Positions 34,540 to 44,285 of a stretch of DNA of 64,000 nt are shown in pieces. Source of the DNA: Mycobacteroides franklinii (GTDB lineage: Bacteria > Actinomycetota > Actinomycetes > Mycobacteriales > Mycobacteriaceae); contig NZ_MAFQ01000001.1 of NCBI RefSeq assembly GCF_002013895.1, forward strand, positions 636,630-700,629. The letters run 5' to 3'. The notes below the pieces were generated by a model. It ran no database searches and was not told the origin of the DNA. It saw only the letters and a list, made by a program, of their open reading frames with translations. Every line of letters starts with the position of its first letter. Positions within the stretch are counted from its first letter, which is position 1. Made by a program: the position numbers and the translations under genes.

Positions 34540-35288
34540 GGCGCCTCACCACAAGCGCGGCCGCGCTGCTCGCGGTGACGGCGGCCGCCGGGTGCGCGCC
34601 GGTGAACGAGGAGGCCGGCAAGCCCGTCGGCCACGCCTTCCAGTTGTTGAAGTACCCCGTCGCGCAGTCGGATCCGGCAGCGCAACCGCAGGGTAAGTCG
34701 CCGTTCGGTGATTACGCACTGGAAGTCTCCGGTTCGGTGACGTACCTCGGCGAGACCACCGCGCTGCCCGGTGCGGGTGTCATGACCATCGGGCCGGGCC
34801 CGCGGCGTGGCGAGCTGAAGATCGAGCAGTACTACCAAGGAGACCGGTTCCCGTATGAGACCGGAATCGTGTCGGGTGGTGAGGGCAAGCCCAGCACCCT
34901 GGATGCGATCACCATTGTCAACCCGCTGGATTCGCGGGTGACATTGCAATGCGCTGTTGACGGCGGAATCGCCTTGGCGGACATCGACGGTGAGCGTGAG
35001 CTCACCGGGACATGCGGTGGGGGATCGAAGGCGCACGGGCACGTGAGGGCCGACGGCAGCCGCAAGGTGACCTGGCGCGACAGGCCCGTCGAATTGATCC
35101 GCACCGTCGTGGATCTCACCGTCACCGGTGCGAGCAGCGGACAGATTCATCAGGTCAACGAGGTTCCCCGGGACAGCACGGTCGGCAGCTTCCCCTTGAC
35201 CACGTCGATTGACGTGAACATGACGGCGCAGGGCATCAGCCTGACCCAGAAGCTGCAGCGTCAGGTCCTCCCGAAAGTGAAGGACTGA
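34536..35288 (+). CDS. Exported lipoprotein of unknown function
   Basis: A 250-residue protein with a classic lipoprotein signal (MRRLTTSAAALLAVTAAAGC, Cys at residue 20). The mature part is beta-rich, with paired Cys residues (LQCAV and GTCGGG) that could form a disulfide. It sits between the biosynthetic genes and the ABC exporter, so it may receive the product at the outer face of the membrane. No family recognised. Confidence 0.75.
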   Translation: MRRLTTSAAALLAVTAAAGCAPVNEEAGKPVGHAFQLLKYPVAQSDPAAQPQGKSPFGDYALEVSGSVTYLGETTALPGAGVMTIGPGPRRGELKIEQYYQGDRFPYETGIVSGGEGKPSTLDAITIVNPLDSRVTLQCAVDGGIALADIDGERELTGTCGGGSKAHGHVRADGSRKVTWRDRPVELIRTVVDLTVTGASSGQIHQVNEVPRDSTVGSFPLTTSIDVNMTAQGISLTQKLQRQVLPKVKD

Positions 35289-35291
35289 TCC

Positions 35292-36230
35292 ATGACAACG
35301 GACACAAAGACTCCAGCGCTGCGTGCGACCGATCTGGTCAAGGCCTACCCAGGGTCGGAAACGCGGGCGGTGGACGGGCTGAATTTGACCATTCCGCAGG
35401 GGATTGTCTACTGCCTGCTGGGCAGGAACGGTGCCGGCAAGACCACCACTATCCGCATGGCGACCACGCTGCTGGCCCCCACCAGTGGGGAACTCGAGGT
35501 GCTTGGTGTTCCCGTCGACAAGACCAAGGAGCTACGCCCCCTGATCGGTGTGGCACTGCAAGAGGTGGCACTGGACCTGTGGATGTCACCGGTCGAGCAG
35601 ATCCGGATGAGCCTGGCCATCGCGGGGTGGCCCAAGGCACGCCGGAAGGCGCGTGAGGAAGAGCTCGTCGAGCAGTTCGGTCTGAGCAGCTACGTGAATC
35701 GCAAGGTGGGTGCGCTGTCGGGCGGCATGCGGCGCCGCGTCGATGTCGCGCTGGCCGTCGCCCACAACCCGCAGATGTTGTTCCTGGACGAGCCCTCCAG
35801 TGGGCTGGATATCGAAGGCAAACAGGAGGTTTGGAATGCCATCCGGTTGCTGCGCTCTGAAGGGCGCACCGTGGTGCTGACCACTCACGATATGGATGAG
35901 GCGGTGTCCCTGGCCGATGAGGTCGGCATCGTCAAGAGCGGTCAGTTGGTGGCCTCGGGCTCCACGCAGGAGTTCACCCGTAGCCACGGTTACGCCATCG
36001 AGATCTCGTCGGACGGTGTGATACCCGAGGAGGCCGCCGGGCGATTGGCAGACGCGGGGTATGCCGTGCAGTGCACCGACTCCGGAACCTTGTCCGGGAC
36101 ATTGGATTCCGCGTCGGCGTCGGACCTGGCGGCATTGGGCGCGGAACTCGATCGCGTCGGATTGGGTGCGGCCAGTATCGAAGTGCGGTCTACCTCGCTG
36201 CGCGACGCATTCCTGGAGGTGACCCAGTGA
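35292..36230 (+). CDS. ABC exporter ATPase (DrrA-like)
   Basis: A 312-residue ATPase. Walker A GRNGAGKTT (about residue 44), signature LSGGMRRRVDVALAVA, Walker B MLFLDEPSSGLD, H-loop TTHDMDEA, and a C-terminal extension of about 90 residues as in daunorubicin/PDIM-type DrrA exporters. Starts 3 bases after the lipoprotein; its end overlaps the permease GTG. Together they probably export the lipid product. Confidence 0.9.
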   Translation: MTTDTKTPALRATDLVKAYPGSETRAVDGLNLTIPQGIVYCLLGRNGAGKTTTIRMATTLLAPTSGELEVLGVPVDKTKELRPLIGVALQEVALDLWMSPVEQIRMSLAIAGWPKARRKAREEELVEQFGLSSYVNRKVGALSGGMRRRVDVALAVAHNPQMLFLDEPSSGLDIEGKQEVWNAIRLLRSEGRTVVLTTHDMDEAVSLADEVGIVKSGQLVASGSTQEFTRSHGYAIEISSDGVIPEEAAGRLADAGYAVQCTDSGTLSGTLDSASASDLAALGAELDRVGLGAASIEVRSTSLRDAFLEVTQ

Positions 36231-36997
36231 GCGCCCTGTCCAACACCGCGCGGCTGTTCCGCCGGTATGTCGTCGTGGGACTGCGGCAACCGGTGTTCGG
36301 GTTCATCTTCCCGATCGTGTTCCCGGTGGTTCTGGTGATCTTCGTGCGATCGATGTTCCAGCGGGTCGCGGACCTCCCCGGATTCCCCTTGTCGTCCTAC
36401 ACCGCATATATCGCGCCCGGGCTCATCATGCTGATCCCGATGCTCGGGGCCGGGTACGGTGCCGGGACGCTGATCGACGAGATCAGGTCGGGGTTCACCG
36501 ATCGGCTGCGGCTCTACGGCGTATCCACCGGTCAGATCATGGCGGCCAAGATCGGCTTTGAGATGTTCCGCATTCTGCCGGCGGCGGTCATCGTCATCGG
36601 GCTGCTGGCATTCCTCGACGCGCCGCTGCGGGCGGGACTGCTGACCGGGGTTTTCCTGGTCCTGGTGATGTTCCTGTGGTCGGCCGCCTACAGCTCGCTG
36701 TTCTATCTGGTGGCGCTGCGCACCCTCAATCCGCAGGCGCCGGTGGCGATGCTGCCGCTGGCACTGCCGGTGCTGTTCGTCAGCCAGGCACTCATGCCGT
36801 CGGTGTTCCTGTCCGACTGGCTCCGGATCAGCATCAACGCGAACCCGTTCTCCCACATCGTGTCCGCCGCCTCCACCATCATGTACGGCGAATTCGACGC
36901 GATGTCGGTTGTGAAGGGTGTGCTGGTGGCCGTCGGGATGTTCGCGCTGCTGCAAATCCCCATCCATCTGGTGATCCGCCGGAAAATCGGCAAGTAG
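36227..36997 (+). CDS. ABC-2-type exporter permease (DrrB-like)
   Basis: A 256-residue membrane protein with six predicted spans. The ABC-2 pattern is visible in the central AAYSSLFYLVALRTLNPQAP and FVSQALMPSVFLSDWLRI, where the conserved Pro-containing turn precedes NPFSHIVSA. Start GTG 36227 overlapping the ATPase stop. It is the partner of the preceding ATPase; substrate inferred from the operon. Confidence 0.88.
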   Translation: MSALSNTARLFRRYVVVGLRQPVFGFIFPIVFPVVLVIFVRSMFQRVADLPGFPLSSYTAYIAPGLIMLIPMLGAGYGAGTLIDEIRSGFTDRLRLYGVSTGQIMAAKIGFEMFRILPAAVIVIGLLAFLDAPLRAGLLTGVFLVLVMFLWSAAYSSLFYLVALRTLNPQAPVAMLPLALPVLFVSQALMPSVFLSDWLRISINANPFSHIVSAASTIMYGEFDAMSVVKGVLVAVGMFALLQIPIHLVIRRKIGK

Positions 36998-37014
36998 AAG
37001 GTTTAGAGAAAAAT

Positions 37015-37290
37015 ATGGAAACCCCGTCACAACCCGATGTGCTTCGCGCGAGCGGCTCACCGCAGGTCCGTGAATTCCTCATCGAGTTCATCGCCGAGGA
37101 GCTCGAGCTGCCCACCGCGGATGTCAACGACTTCTCCGAGTTGGTCGGTGATCTCGGTTTCGACTCATTGTCGTTTGCCCTGGGCGTCTCGGAGATCAAG
37201 GGCCGCTTCGGCATTCAGCTGACCAAGGACGATGTCTTCGAATGCAAGACACTCGGTGCACTGATCGAACTGGTGGAGAGTCGGTTGTGA
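37015..37290 (+). CDS. Acyl carrier protein
   Basis: A 91-residue ACP. The 4'-phosphopantetheine Ser is in LGFDSLSFALGV (about residue 50), and the helices around VREFLIEFIAEELELP and LGALIELVESRL fit the fold. It starts 17 bases after the permease. The directly adjacent acyl-AMP ligase would load it with a fatty acid, and the desaturase and N-acyltransferase upstream are its likely clients. Confidence 0.88.
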   Translation: METPSQPDVLRASGSPQVREFLIEFIAEELELPTADVNDFSELVGDLGFDSLSFALGVSEIKGRFGIQLTKDDVFECKTLGALIELVESRL

Positions 37291-37320
37291 TGAGCCGCGT
37301 GCGCGAAGAACGTCCTGGGC
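37290..37320 (+). repeat. MIRU-like short element at the ACP stop / ligase start
   Basis: Begins at the TGATG junction and shares TGATGAGC and TGCGCGAAGAACGT with 17689-17721. It supplies the first residues MSRVREERPG of the acyl-AMP ligase. Confidence 0.5.
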
Positions 37321-38972
37321 CGAACCCGGTGATCGACAGGTTGCGAGCCGGGGCCGGCCTCACGGACCGCGGCCTCACCTCGGCACCGATCGCTCCCGAC
37401 GGAACGTCACTGCTGGAAGAGCTGCGTACCGTGCCGTGGGCGCAGGTGCACCAGGCCGGGCTACGTATTGCGGGCGCGCTGCAGGCCGCGGGTGTGCGAT
37501 CCGGTGACGCGGTCGCGGTATTGGCCGGTGCGCCCGGGGAAATCGCGCCACTGGTGCAGGGCATCTGGCTCTCTGGCGCCTCGGTGACAATGTTGCACCA
37601 GCCCACCCATCGCTCCGATATGCAGCTCTGGGTCGAAGACACCGGCCGGGCGCTGGCAGCCGTCGGCTCCTCGACGGTCGTGGTGGGCGACCCGTTCATG
37701 GCCGCGGCCGGTCAGTTCGGGGCCGTCGCCGCGCGCGTCCTGGAGCTGCCCGCGCTGTTGGACGGTGCACCCGGCGATGTTGTGGAGACCGATCAGGACG
37801 CTATCGCGTTCTTGCAGTTGACCTCCGGGTCCACCGGCACCCCAAAGGCCGTCAGCATCAGCTACCGCAATATCGAGGCGAATCTGCGGGCCATGGTGAG
37901 CGCATCCGGCGCGGATCCCGAAACGGATGTGGTGGTGAGCTGGCTGCCGCTGTTCCACGACATGGGGATGATGGGCTATCTCATCGTTCCCATGTGCCAG
38001 GGGATGAACACGGTCAGCGTGACACCCATGGACTTCCTCGGTGATCCGCTGCTGTGGGCGAAGCTGATCAGTACCTACCGCGGCAGCATGACGGCGGGCC
38101 CCAACTTCGCGTACTCGCTGCTGGCCCGTCGGCTGCGCAAGGCACCCGACGGCGCATACGACTTGTCCTCGTTGCAATTCGCGCTCAGTGGTGCCGAGGC
38201 CATCGATGTCGCGACCCTCGACCGGTTCGTCGCCGAGGGCGCCCGCTTCGGCATGCGTCCGGATGCCATCGTGCCTGCCTACGGTATGGCGGAGGCCACG
38301 CTAGCGGTCTCGTTCGTGCGCCGTGGTGAGGGATACCGGGTGTGCCCGCCCCATCCGGATCTCGTCGCTGCGGAGGGTGCGCAGGCCAGCGCCCGTGTTC
38401 CACTGGGTCTTCCGCTGCCGGGATGTGAGGTTCGGGTGGTCACCGAGGACCGTGCGGTGCTGCCGGCGGAATCGATCGGGGAGCTGGAGATCCGCGGTGA
38501 CAACGTCACCGCCGGGTATCGCACGGCGTCCGGATTCGAGCCGATGCTTGATGCGCAGGGCTGGTTGTCCACCGGCGATATCGGCTATCTCACCCACGAC
38601 GGTCAGCCCGTGATCTGTGGCCGCAAGAAGGACATCTTGATTATCTCGGGCCGCAACGTGCATCCCGAGGACATCGAGCGTTCGGTTGCCGGGGTATCCG
38701 GAGTACGTTCCGGTGGTATCGCGGCGGTACGCCTGCACACGGCGGCAGCCGGCGAGGGGTTCGCGATGGTCGCCGAATCGGCGCTGCACGCGAACACCAC
38801 CGAGAGTGAGCGCATTCGTGCCGAGGTGGCCGATTGTGTGTACCGCACCCTTGGGGTGAGTCCGCGTGACGTCCATGTGGTGCCGGCCGGATGGATTCCC
38901 AAGACATCCTCCGGGAAGCTGCGTCGGCGGGCCACCTCCGAACGGTTGAAGAGGTGTGAACCCGCCCGATGA
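37290..38972 (+). CDS. Fatty acyl-AMP ligase (FadD/FAAL-like)
   Basis: A 560-residue adenylating enzyme. ATP motif LTSGSTGTPKAV (about residue 180), SWLPLFHDMGMMGYLIVP (typical of the FAAL branch), YGMAEATLAV, STGDIGY, and the C-terminal WIPKTSSGKLRRRATS with the catalytic Lys. Placed directly after an ACP, so it most likely activates a fatty acid and passes it to that ACP rather than to CoA; whether the FAAL-specific insertion is present needs alignment. ATG 37290 chosen (GTG 37287 in frame also). Confidence 0.88.
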   Translation: MSRVREERPGPNPVIDRLRAGAGLTDRGLTSAPIAPDGTSLLEELRTVPWAQVHQAGLRIAGALQAAGVRSGDAVAVLAGAPGEIAPLVQGIWLSGASVTMLHQPTHRSDMQLWVEDTGRALAAVGSSTVVVGDPFMAAAGQFGAVAARVLELPALLDGAPGDVVETDQDAIAFLQLTSGSTGTPKAVSISYRNIEANLRAMVSASGADPETDVVVSWLPLFHDMGMMGYLIVPMCQGMNTVSVTPMDFLGDPLLWAKLISTYRGSMTAGPNFAYSLLARRLRKAPDGAYDLSSLQFALSGAEAIDVATLDRFVAEGARFGMRPDAIVPAYGMAEATLAVSFVRRGEGYRVCPPHPDLVAAEGAQASARVPLGLPLPGCEVRVVTEDRAVLPAESIGELEIRGDNVTAGYRTASGFEPMLDAQGWLSTGDIGYLTHDGQPVICGRKKDILIISGRNVHPEDIERSVAGVSGVRSGGIAAVRLHTAAAGEGFAMVAESALHANTTESERIRAEVADCVYRTLGVSPRDVHVVPAGWIPKTSSGKLRRRATSERLKRCEPAR

Positions 38973-39838
38973 CGACACGGGATCAACTAGTCCGTGTCGG
39001 CAGCCAAATGCCCAAAGGGATTCGCACACTTGGTGATCACGGCGCGAGATATCTGCGGCACCATCCGATCGCCGCGCTCACCACCGTCGGCGAACAGTTC
39101 GTCCTCGGTGTGCACACCCTGCGGTACTTCGCGACCGACCTGATGACGGGCCGCTTCCCATGGGCCGAGTTCGTGCGGCAGGCTGCATTCATGGCGGGCA
39201 CGGCGGTGATGCCGACGGTGCTGGTGGCGCTGCCCATCGGGGTGACACTGTCCATTCAATTCGCGCTGCTGGCAGGGCAAGTCGGCGCCACGTCGCTGGC
39301 GGGCGCGGCCAGTGGCCTGGCGGTGGTGCGGCAGGCCGCCTCGCTGGTGGCGGCGATGCTGCTGGCCTCGGCAGTGGGCTCGGCGATGACCGCGGACCTC
39401 GGTTGTCGGACCATGCGGGAGGAGACGGCGGCTATGGAGGTGATGGGGATATCGGTGGTGCGGCGCCTGGTGGTGCCGCGCTTCGCCGCGGCGATCGTGG
39501 TCGGTATTGCCCTGACCGGGGTGGTCTGCTTTGTGGGATTCCTGGCCAGTTATCTGTTCAACGTGTTCGTACAGGGCGGTGCCCCAGGAAGTTTCGTCGC
39601 CACCTTCGCATCGTTCGCGACCCCGGCGGACCTACTGCTGGCCTTGCTCAAGGCCGCGGTGTACGGGGCCATCGTGGCGGTGATCGCCTGCCAGAAGGGG
39701 CTGGCCTCCCATGGTGGGCCGACGGGTGTGGCGAACTCGGTGAACGCGGCGGTCGTCGAGTCGGTGTTGCTGCTCATGATCGTGAACGTCGTGATCAGCC
39801 AGGTCTACACCATGCTGTTTCCCCGGGCGGTGCTATGA
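38969..39838 (+). CDS. YrbE/MlaE-family Mce transporter permease A
   Basis: A 289-residue permease of an Mce lipid importer. Five or six spans; the MlaE motif is MREETAAMEVMGISVVRRLVVPR at about residues 150-172. It pairs with the following YrbE and six Mce proteins as in all mycobacterial mce operons. Start ATG overlaps the ligase stop, tying the importer to the biosynthetic genes on one transcript. Confidence 0.92.
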   Translation: MTTRDQLVRVGSQMPKGIRTLGDHGARYLRHHPIAALTTVGEQFVLGVHTLRYFATDLMTGRFPWAEFVRQAAFMAGTAVMPTVLVALPIGVTLSIQFALLAGQVGATSLAGAASGLAVVRQAASLVAAMLLASAVGSAMTADLGCRTMREETAAMEVMGISVVRRLVVPRFAAAIVVGIALTGVVCFVGFLASYLFNVFVQGGAPGSFVATFASFATPADLLLALLKAAVYGAIVAVIACQKGLASHGGPTGVANSVNAAVVESVLLLMIVNVVISQVYTMLFPRAVL

Positions 39839-40695
39839 CCCTCACCTTGCCAACCCGTCGGGAGACCCTGCGCCCCAAGGTGTTTACCGCAGAAGCGGCG
39901 GCCAGGCCGCTGGCGCGCTTCGGCCATATGATCACCTTCTTCGTGCATGCGTTCCTCGCGATCCCGATTGTGCTGCGCCGCTACCGTCGCGAGTTCCTGC
40001 GGCTGCTGTCCGATATCACCTGGGGTAACGGCTCGATTGTCGTCGGTGGCGGTACGGCCGGTGTGGTGCTGGTGCTCGGTATCACCACCGGCGCGTTGGT
40101 GGCCATCGAGGGCTACAACTTCCTGGAGCTGATGGGTCTGGGGCCGGCCACCGGTGTCATCTCCTCACTGGTGACCACGCGTGAGCTCGCCCCGATCATG
40201 GCCGCACTGGCCTTCGCCGTGCAGGCGGGCTGCCGCTTCACCACGCAGCTCGGGTCGATGCGCATGGCAGAGGAAGTCGATGCGATGGATTCCCTTGCCA
40301 TCCGGCCCATTCCGTATCTGGTGACGACGCGTCTACTGGCCTCCGTGGTCGCCATCATTCCGCTGTACGTGGCCTGCCTGACCGTCAGCTATCTGTCCTG
40401 CCAGATCATGGTCGGCATTGTCAGCGGCGGCTCGATGGGGCCCTACCTGCACTACTTCACGCTGCTGGCCAGCGGTACCGATATCGCCTACTCCGTGGGT
40501 AAGGCCATCGTCTTCGTCTGGATTGCCTCGGCGGTGCAGTGCTACTACGGCTTCTGCGCCGACGGGGGTCCGGAGGGTGTCGGCATCGCCGCCGGGCACG
40601 CCATGCGCGCCAGCATCACCGCGGTGATCATCGTCAACATGCTGCTGACCATGGCGCTATGGAGTGTCGACTCCGGCGCCAGGTTCGGGGGATGA
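39835..40695 (+). CDS. YrbE/MlaE-family Mce transporter permease B
   Basis: A 286-residue second YrbE permease. Membrane spans and the MlaE segment RMAEEVDAMDSLAIRPIPYL are clear; the usual VMG after EEIDA is replaced by SLA, common in B-type YrbE proteins. Start ATG overlaps the YrbEA stop; the MceA gene begins 1 base after its stop. Confidence 0.92.
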   Translation: MTLTLPTRRETLRPKVFTAEAAARPLARFGHMITFFVHAFLAIPIVLRRYRREFLRLLSDITWGNGSIVVGGGTAGVVLVLGITTGALVAIEGYNFLELMGLGPATGVISSLVTTRELAPIMAALAFAVQAGCRFTTQLGSMRMAEEVDAMDSLAIRPIPYLVTTRLLASVVAIIPLYVACLTVSYLSCQIMVGIVSGGSMGPYLHYFTLLASGTDIAYSVGKAIVFVWIASAVQCYYGFCADGGPEGVGIAAGHAMRASITAVIIVNMLLTMALWSVDSGARFGG

Positions 40696-40696
40696 C

Positions 40697-42205
40697 ATGT
40701 TGAATCGCCCTGATGGTCACCATGATCTGGATGGTGCCGTATTCTCGCGCCGCCAGCTGCTGGTGCGCGGGGGCGCCGCGCTGGCTCTCGTCGTCGCCAT
40801 CACCTCGGCGCTGCTGGTCAAGTCGACCGGCGTGCTGGACCTATACGTGAACGTTGTCGCCGAACTGCACAACGTCGGCGACGGCCTACCGCCGCGCTCG
40901 GATGTGAAATACCGGGGTGTGCTCGTCGGTACCGTGGACGGCGTCACTCCGTCGGTACAGACACAGCCCAACCAGGTGCACGTGCGGCTGAAACCGGCGT
41001 ATGCCAAGTCGATTCCGGCCACGGTGACCGCTCGCGTGGTGCCGAGCAATGTGTTCGCCGTCTCGGCGCTGCAACTGGTGGACCACGGGCCCGGTGCCCC
41101 GATTCGCGAGGGTGGGCATATCGCCGAGGACACCCGGCTGCCCACCGTGCTGTTCCAGAGCACCGTCAACAAACTGCGCGAAATCCTCACCGCGGCGGGC
41201 CGCGGCCGCGAGGACAACAGCCTGGGGATTCTGGCGGCCGTCGGAGCCGCCACCGATCATCGCCGCGTCGAACTGCTCACCGGCGCCGCGCAACTCGATC
41301 GCATACTGGATCAGCTCAACGCCATCGTCGCGACCGATCAGGGACCGTCCACGGTATCGGCGCTGGTGCAGGCCGCACATGGGTTGTCGCAGACCGCACC
41401 GGATCTCGTCGACGCCCTGCATCAGGCGGTGAGACCCATGCAGACTCTCGCCGAGAAACGAGACCAGCTGCGGGCATTCATCGGTGCCGGGGTGCACACC
41501 ACCGGCACCGTGGTGGAGTCGCTGCACAACCACACCGACCAGCTCATCGAGATCACCACCGATCTGACTCCCGTGTTGGGTGTGCTGGCCGATAACGCCC
41601 AGCACTTCGTGCCGATCACCCGGCGCATCACCCGGTTCTCGGACACCTTCTTCCAGGAGGTGTGGGACCCGGAACTGGCCACCGCCAAGGGGCGGGTCAA
41701 CTTGTCCTTCACCCCGTCGTATTCGTACACCCGCGCGGACTGCCCGCGTTACGGGGAACTCAAGGGGCCTAGTTGCTTTACCGCGCCGCAGATCGCGGTG
41801 CGGCCCGACCTTCCGGAGGTACTGCTGCCGCAGAACTACCGCCCGCCGGCCGGGTTGGCGCCGCCACCGGGAACGGTGTTGGGCCCCAATGGCAACCCCG
41901 TCGTCGTCGGGCCGCCACTGATCAACCCCAATCCGGACCTGCGTGACCCCAACCCGCCGGTGCCGTCCTGGCTGAGTCCCGCACCGCCGGTACCCGGCAG
42001 CGCCGACCCCGGGGAAACCGCGATCGCGCCGGCATCTTTCGGCGGCACCGTGGGTCCCGTCGGCAGCGCGCAGGAACGCGGCCAGCTGGGCCGCATCCTG
42101 GGGCAACCGGTCACCTCGGCGCAACAGCTGGTGCTCGGGCCTATCGCCCGGGGTGCCATCGTGACCCGCACCGAGGACCCGCAGGGTGAAGGAGGTGCTC
42201 GATGA
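40697..42205 (+). CDS. MceA-family protein
   Basis: A 502-residue Mce protein: one N-terminal membrane anchor (LVRGGAALALVVAITSALLV), the MCE domain at about residues 45-130 (DGLPPRSDVKYRGVLVGTV...VHVRLKP), a helical needle region, and a proline-rich tail (APPPGTVLGPNGNP...) of about 130 residues. Six Mce proteins form the periplasmic lipid tunnel. Start taken at ATG 40697; a GTG at 40664 overlapping YrbEB is possible. Confidence 0.9.
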   Translation: MLNRPDGHHDLDGAVFSRRQLLVRGGAALALVVAITSALLVKSTGVLDLYVNVVAELHNVGDGLPPRSDVKYRGVLVGTVDGVTPSVQTQPNQVHVRLKPAYAKSIPATVTARVVPSNVFAVSALQLVDHGPGAPIREGGHIAEDTRLPTVLFQSTVNKLREILTAAGRGREDNSLGILAAVGAATDHRRVELLTGAAQLDRILDQLNAIVATDQGPSTVSALVQAAHGLSQTAPDLVDALHQAVRPMQTLAEKRDQLRAFIGAGVHTTGTVVESLHNHTDQLIEITTDLTPVLGVLADNAQHFVPITRRITRFSDTFFQEVWDPELATAKGRVNLSFTPSYSYTRADCPRYGELKGPSCFTAPQIAVRPDLPEVLLPQNYRPPAGLAPPPGTVLGPNGNPVVVGPPLINPNPDLRDPNPPVPSWLSPAPPVPGSADPGETAIAPASFGGTVGPVGSAQERGQLGRILGQPVTSAQQLVLGPIARGAIVTRTEDPQGEGGAR

Positions 42206-43269
42206 GAGGCACGGCAACGCGCGGCCCGGTGATCGGGTTGGCCGTCTTCCTGGTGATCGCCACCGCACTGACCTGGCTCGTGTACGTCACGCTGCGCCGG
42301 GATGTCAAGGGCTCCAAAGTGTCCTACGCGGCCATGTTCACCGACGTCTTCGGGCTGCGGGAGGGCGATGACGTGCGGATCGCCGGCGTGCGTGTCGGAA
42401 GGATCCAGCACATCGAGCTCATCGGCACCACCGCCAAGGTGAGCTTCGCCATCCAGGACAACCAGCGCCTGCCGGTCAGCACCACCGCATCGGTGACCTA
42501 CCAGAACATCGTGGGTCAGCGTTATCTCGCGTTGGCACAGACAAATTCGGGTCCGGACGGACTGCTGGCCCCGGGAGCCGTCATTCCCGTCGAGCGCACC
42601 GAGCCCTCCTTCGATATCGGCACCCTGCTCAACGGATACGAACCGCTCTTCGCGGTGCTGGACCCCACGCAGGTGAACAACCTCACCCAGGCCGTCATCG
42701 GATCGCTGCAGGGGGATACCGCGTCTTTCGCCACCCTGGTGGACCAGACATCGACATTGACAAAGACATTCACGGGCCGCGACGAAGCGCTGGATCATGT
42801 GATAGCGAGCCTGGACAACGTGGTGGGCAGCCTGGCGGCGCAGAACCGGGACTTCGAGGATGCCATCGGCGCGACCCGTCAGGTGGTGGGCCAATTCGAC
42901 AGCCGCCGTCCCGAGCTGGTGTCCTCGGTGGGGAAGATGACCGAGGTGGTGAGGAGCCTGTCCCGGATCGCCCGGGATGTGGACCCGTCGGTGCACGAAT
43001 TGCTCACGCGCGAACCCGGTTACACCCGGCACATGCTGAACATCGAACCGCAGATCGCCTACACGGGACTCAACACACCGCTATTCCTCAAGGGACTGGC
43101 GCGCATGTTCGGTGAGGGCGCCTACATGAACGCGTACGCCTGCGATGTGAACCCCTACGGATTCTTCCCGGGGCTCAACGAGGTCGTCCCGATCATCGTT
43201 GACGCGGCCACACCGGGAAACAAGGCCAAGCACACCGCACGGTGCCGGAACGCAGGAGATGGTGGCTGA
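42202..43269 (+). CDS. MceB-family protein
   Basis: A 355-residue Mce protein. N-terminal anchor (VIGLAVFLVIATALTWLVYV), MCE domain with GLREGDDVRIAGVRVGRI, then a helical region and the YACDVNPYGFFPG Cys-containing end usual for MceB. Start ATG overlaps the MceA stop by four bases. Confidence 0.92.
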   Translation: MRGTATRGPVIGLAVFLVIATALTWLVYVTLRRDVKGSKVSYAAMFTDVFGLREGDDVRIAGVRVGRIQHIELIGTTAKVSFAIQDNQRLPVSTTASVTYQNIVGQRYLALAQTNSGPDGLLAPGAVIPVERTEPSFDIGTLLNGYEPLFAVLDPTQVNNLTQAVIGSLQGDTASFATLVDQTSTLTKTFTGRDEALDHVIASLDNVVGSLAAQNRDFEDAIGATRQVVGQFDSRRPELVSSVGKMTEVVRSLSRIARDVDPSVHELLTREPGYTRHMLNIEPQIAYTGLNTPLFLKGLARMFGEGAYMNAYACDVNPYGFFPGLNEVVPIIVDAATPGNKAKHTARCRNAGDGG

Positions 43270-44285
43270 TGATCAGACCGCTGGACTCCTACAACAAGAC
43301 CTGGCTCGGTGTGATCGCCGTGGCCGTGATCGCCGCACTCATCGGTGGTCTGTTGCTGGTGAAGGAATTGGGCATCGGATACCGGCAATTCACCGCCGAA
43401 TTCCTGCAGGCGGCCGCGCTGCGACCGGGCAATATCGTCACCGTCGCCGGCGTGCAGGTCGGTTCGGTCACCGGTGTGCGGTTGGCAGGTGACCGTGTGG
43501 AGGCCACCTTCCGAGTGCGCGACAACATGCCGGTCGGTGCCGAGTCGCGCGCCGCCATCAAGATCACCACCCTGTTCGGGTCCCGGTATATCGACCTGCG
43601 ACCGGCGGGCAGTGGCATGCCGGCAGATCGCCGGATCGACCTGCAGCACACCGAGGTTCCGTACGACTTGCGGGCCGCGCTGGCCGACTCAACCCGCACC
43701 TTCGAACAGGTGGACGCTGATCGGATTGCCTCCTCGCTCAACGTGCTGGGCACCCAGCTTGACGGGCTACCCAAGGTCGTACCGCAGGCCATGGAGAACG
43801 TGCGCGCCCTGTCCTCGGTCATCGCGCAACGGCGCGACCAGTTGGGCACACTGCTGACGAGCACGGAAAGCGTCACCAGCATGCTGCGCCGCCAGCAGTC
43901 CGATATCGGCACGTTCATCCATCAGGGGCAGGAGCTGGTGGGGGAGTTCGTGGCCCGCTCGGCCGCCTTCCACGCGATGATGCGCTCGCTGCAGAGCATC
44001 GTGGCGTCCCTGCGCACCATCGTGGTCGGTGATCACCGCGCGCTCGCCGGCGTCATCGGCACCTTGGACGAACTCAGCGGCAAGCTCGCGCAGCAGGATG
44101 CCCTGTTACGCAACCTGCTCCAGATCGCGCCGGTGCCCATTCGCGAGATCGCCAACGCCACCGGGTTCGGCAACTCGATCGAGGGCAACCCCGGCGGCGG
44201 CGCGCTCATCGACTCGTGGATGTGTGCGATCAGTGGCCGCGCCAAGCAATTCGGGATGATCGAGTACTTCAAGGACTGCCAGTGA
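43269..44285 (+). CDS. MceC-family protein
   Basis: A 338-residue Mce protein with an N-terminal span (TWLGVIAVAVIAALIGGLLL) and an MCE domain containing ALRPGNIVTVAGVQVGSVTGV. The C-terminal part is helical. It starts at ATG 43269 overlapping the MceB stop by one base. Confidence 0.92.
   Translation: MIRPLDSYNKTWLGVIAVAVIAALIGGLLLVKELGIGYRQFTAEFLQAAALRPGNIVTVAGVQVGSVTGVRLAGDRVEATFRVRDNMPVGAESRAAIKITTLFGSRYIDLRPAGSGMPADRRIDLQHTEVPYDLRAALADSTRTFEQVDADRIASSLNVLGTQLDGLPKVVPQAMENVRALSSVIAQRRDQLGTLLTSTESVTSMLRRQQSDIGTFIHQGQELVGEFVARSAAFHAMMRSLQSIVASLRTIVVGDHRALAGVIGTLDELSGKLAQQDALLRNLLQIAPVPIREIANATGFGNSIEGNPGGGALIDSWMCAISGRAKQFGMIEYFKDCQ

Noticed and set aside
26145..38972. Isonitrile lipopeptide (kupyaphore-like) cluster
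   Set aside because: An ACP and acyl ligase are present, but there is no non-ribosomal peptide synthetase and no gene recognisable as the isonitrile-forming oxidase.
40886..42268. Minus-strand frame of 460 codons opposite mceA
   Set aside because: Antisense shadow of MceA, no start signal, His/Arg/Gln-rich composition.
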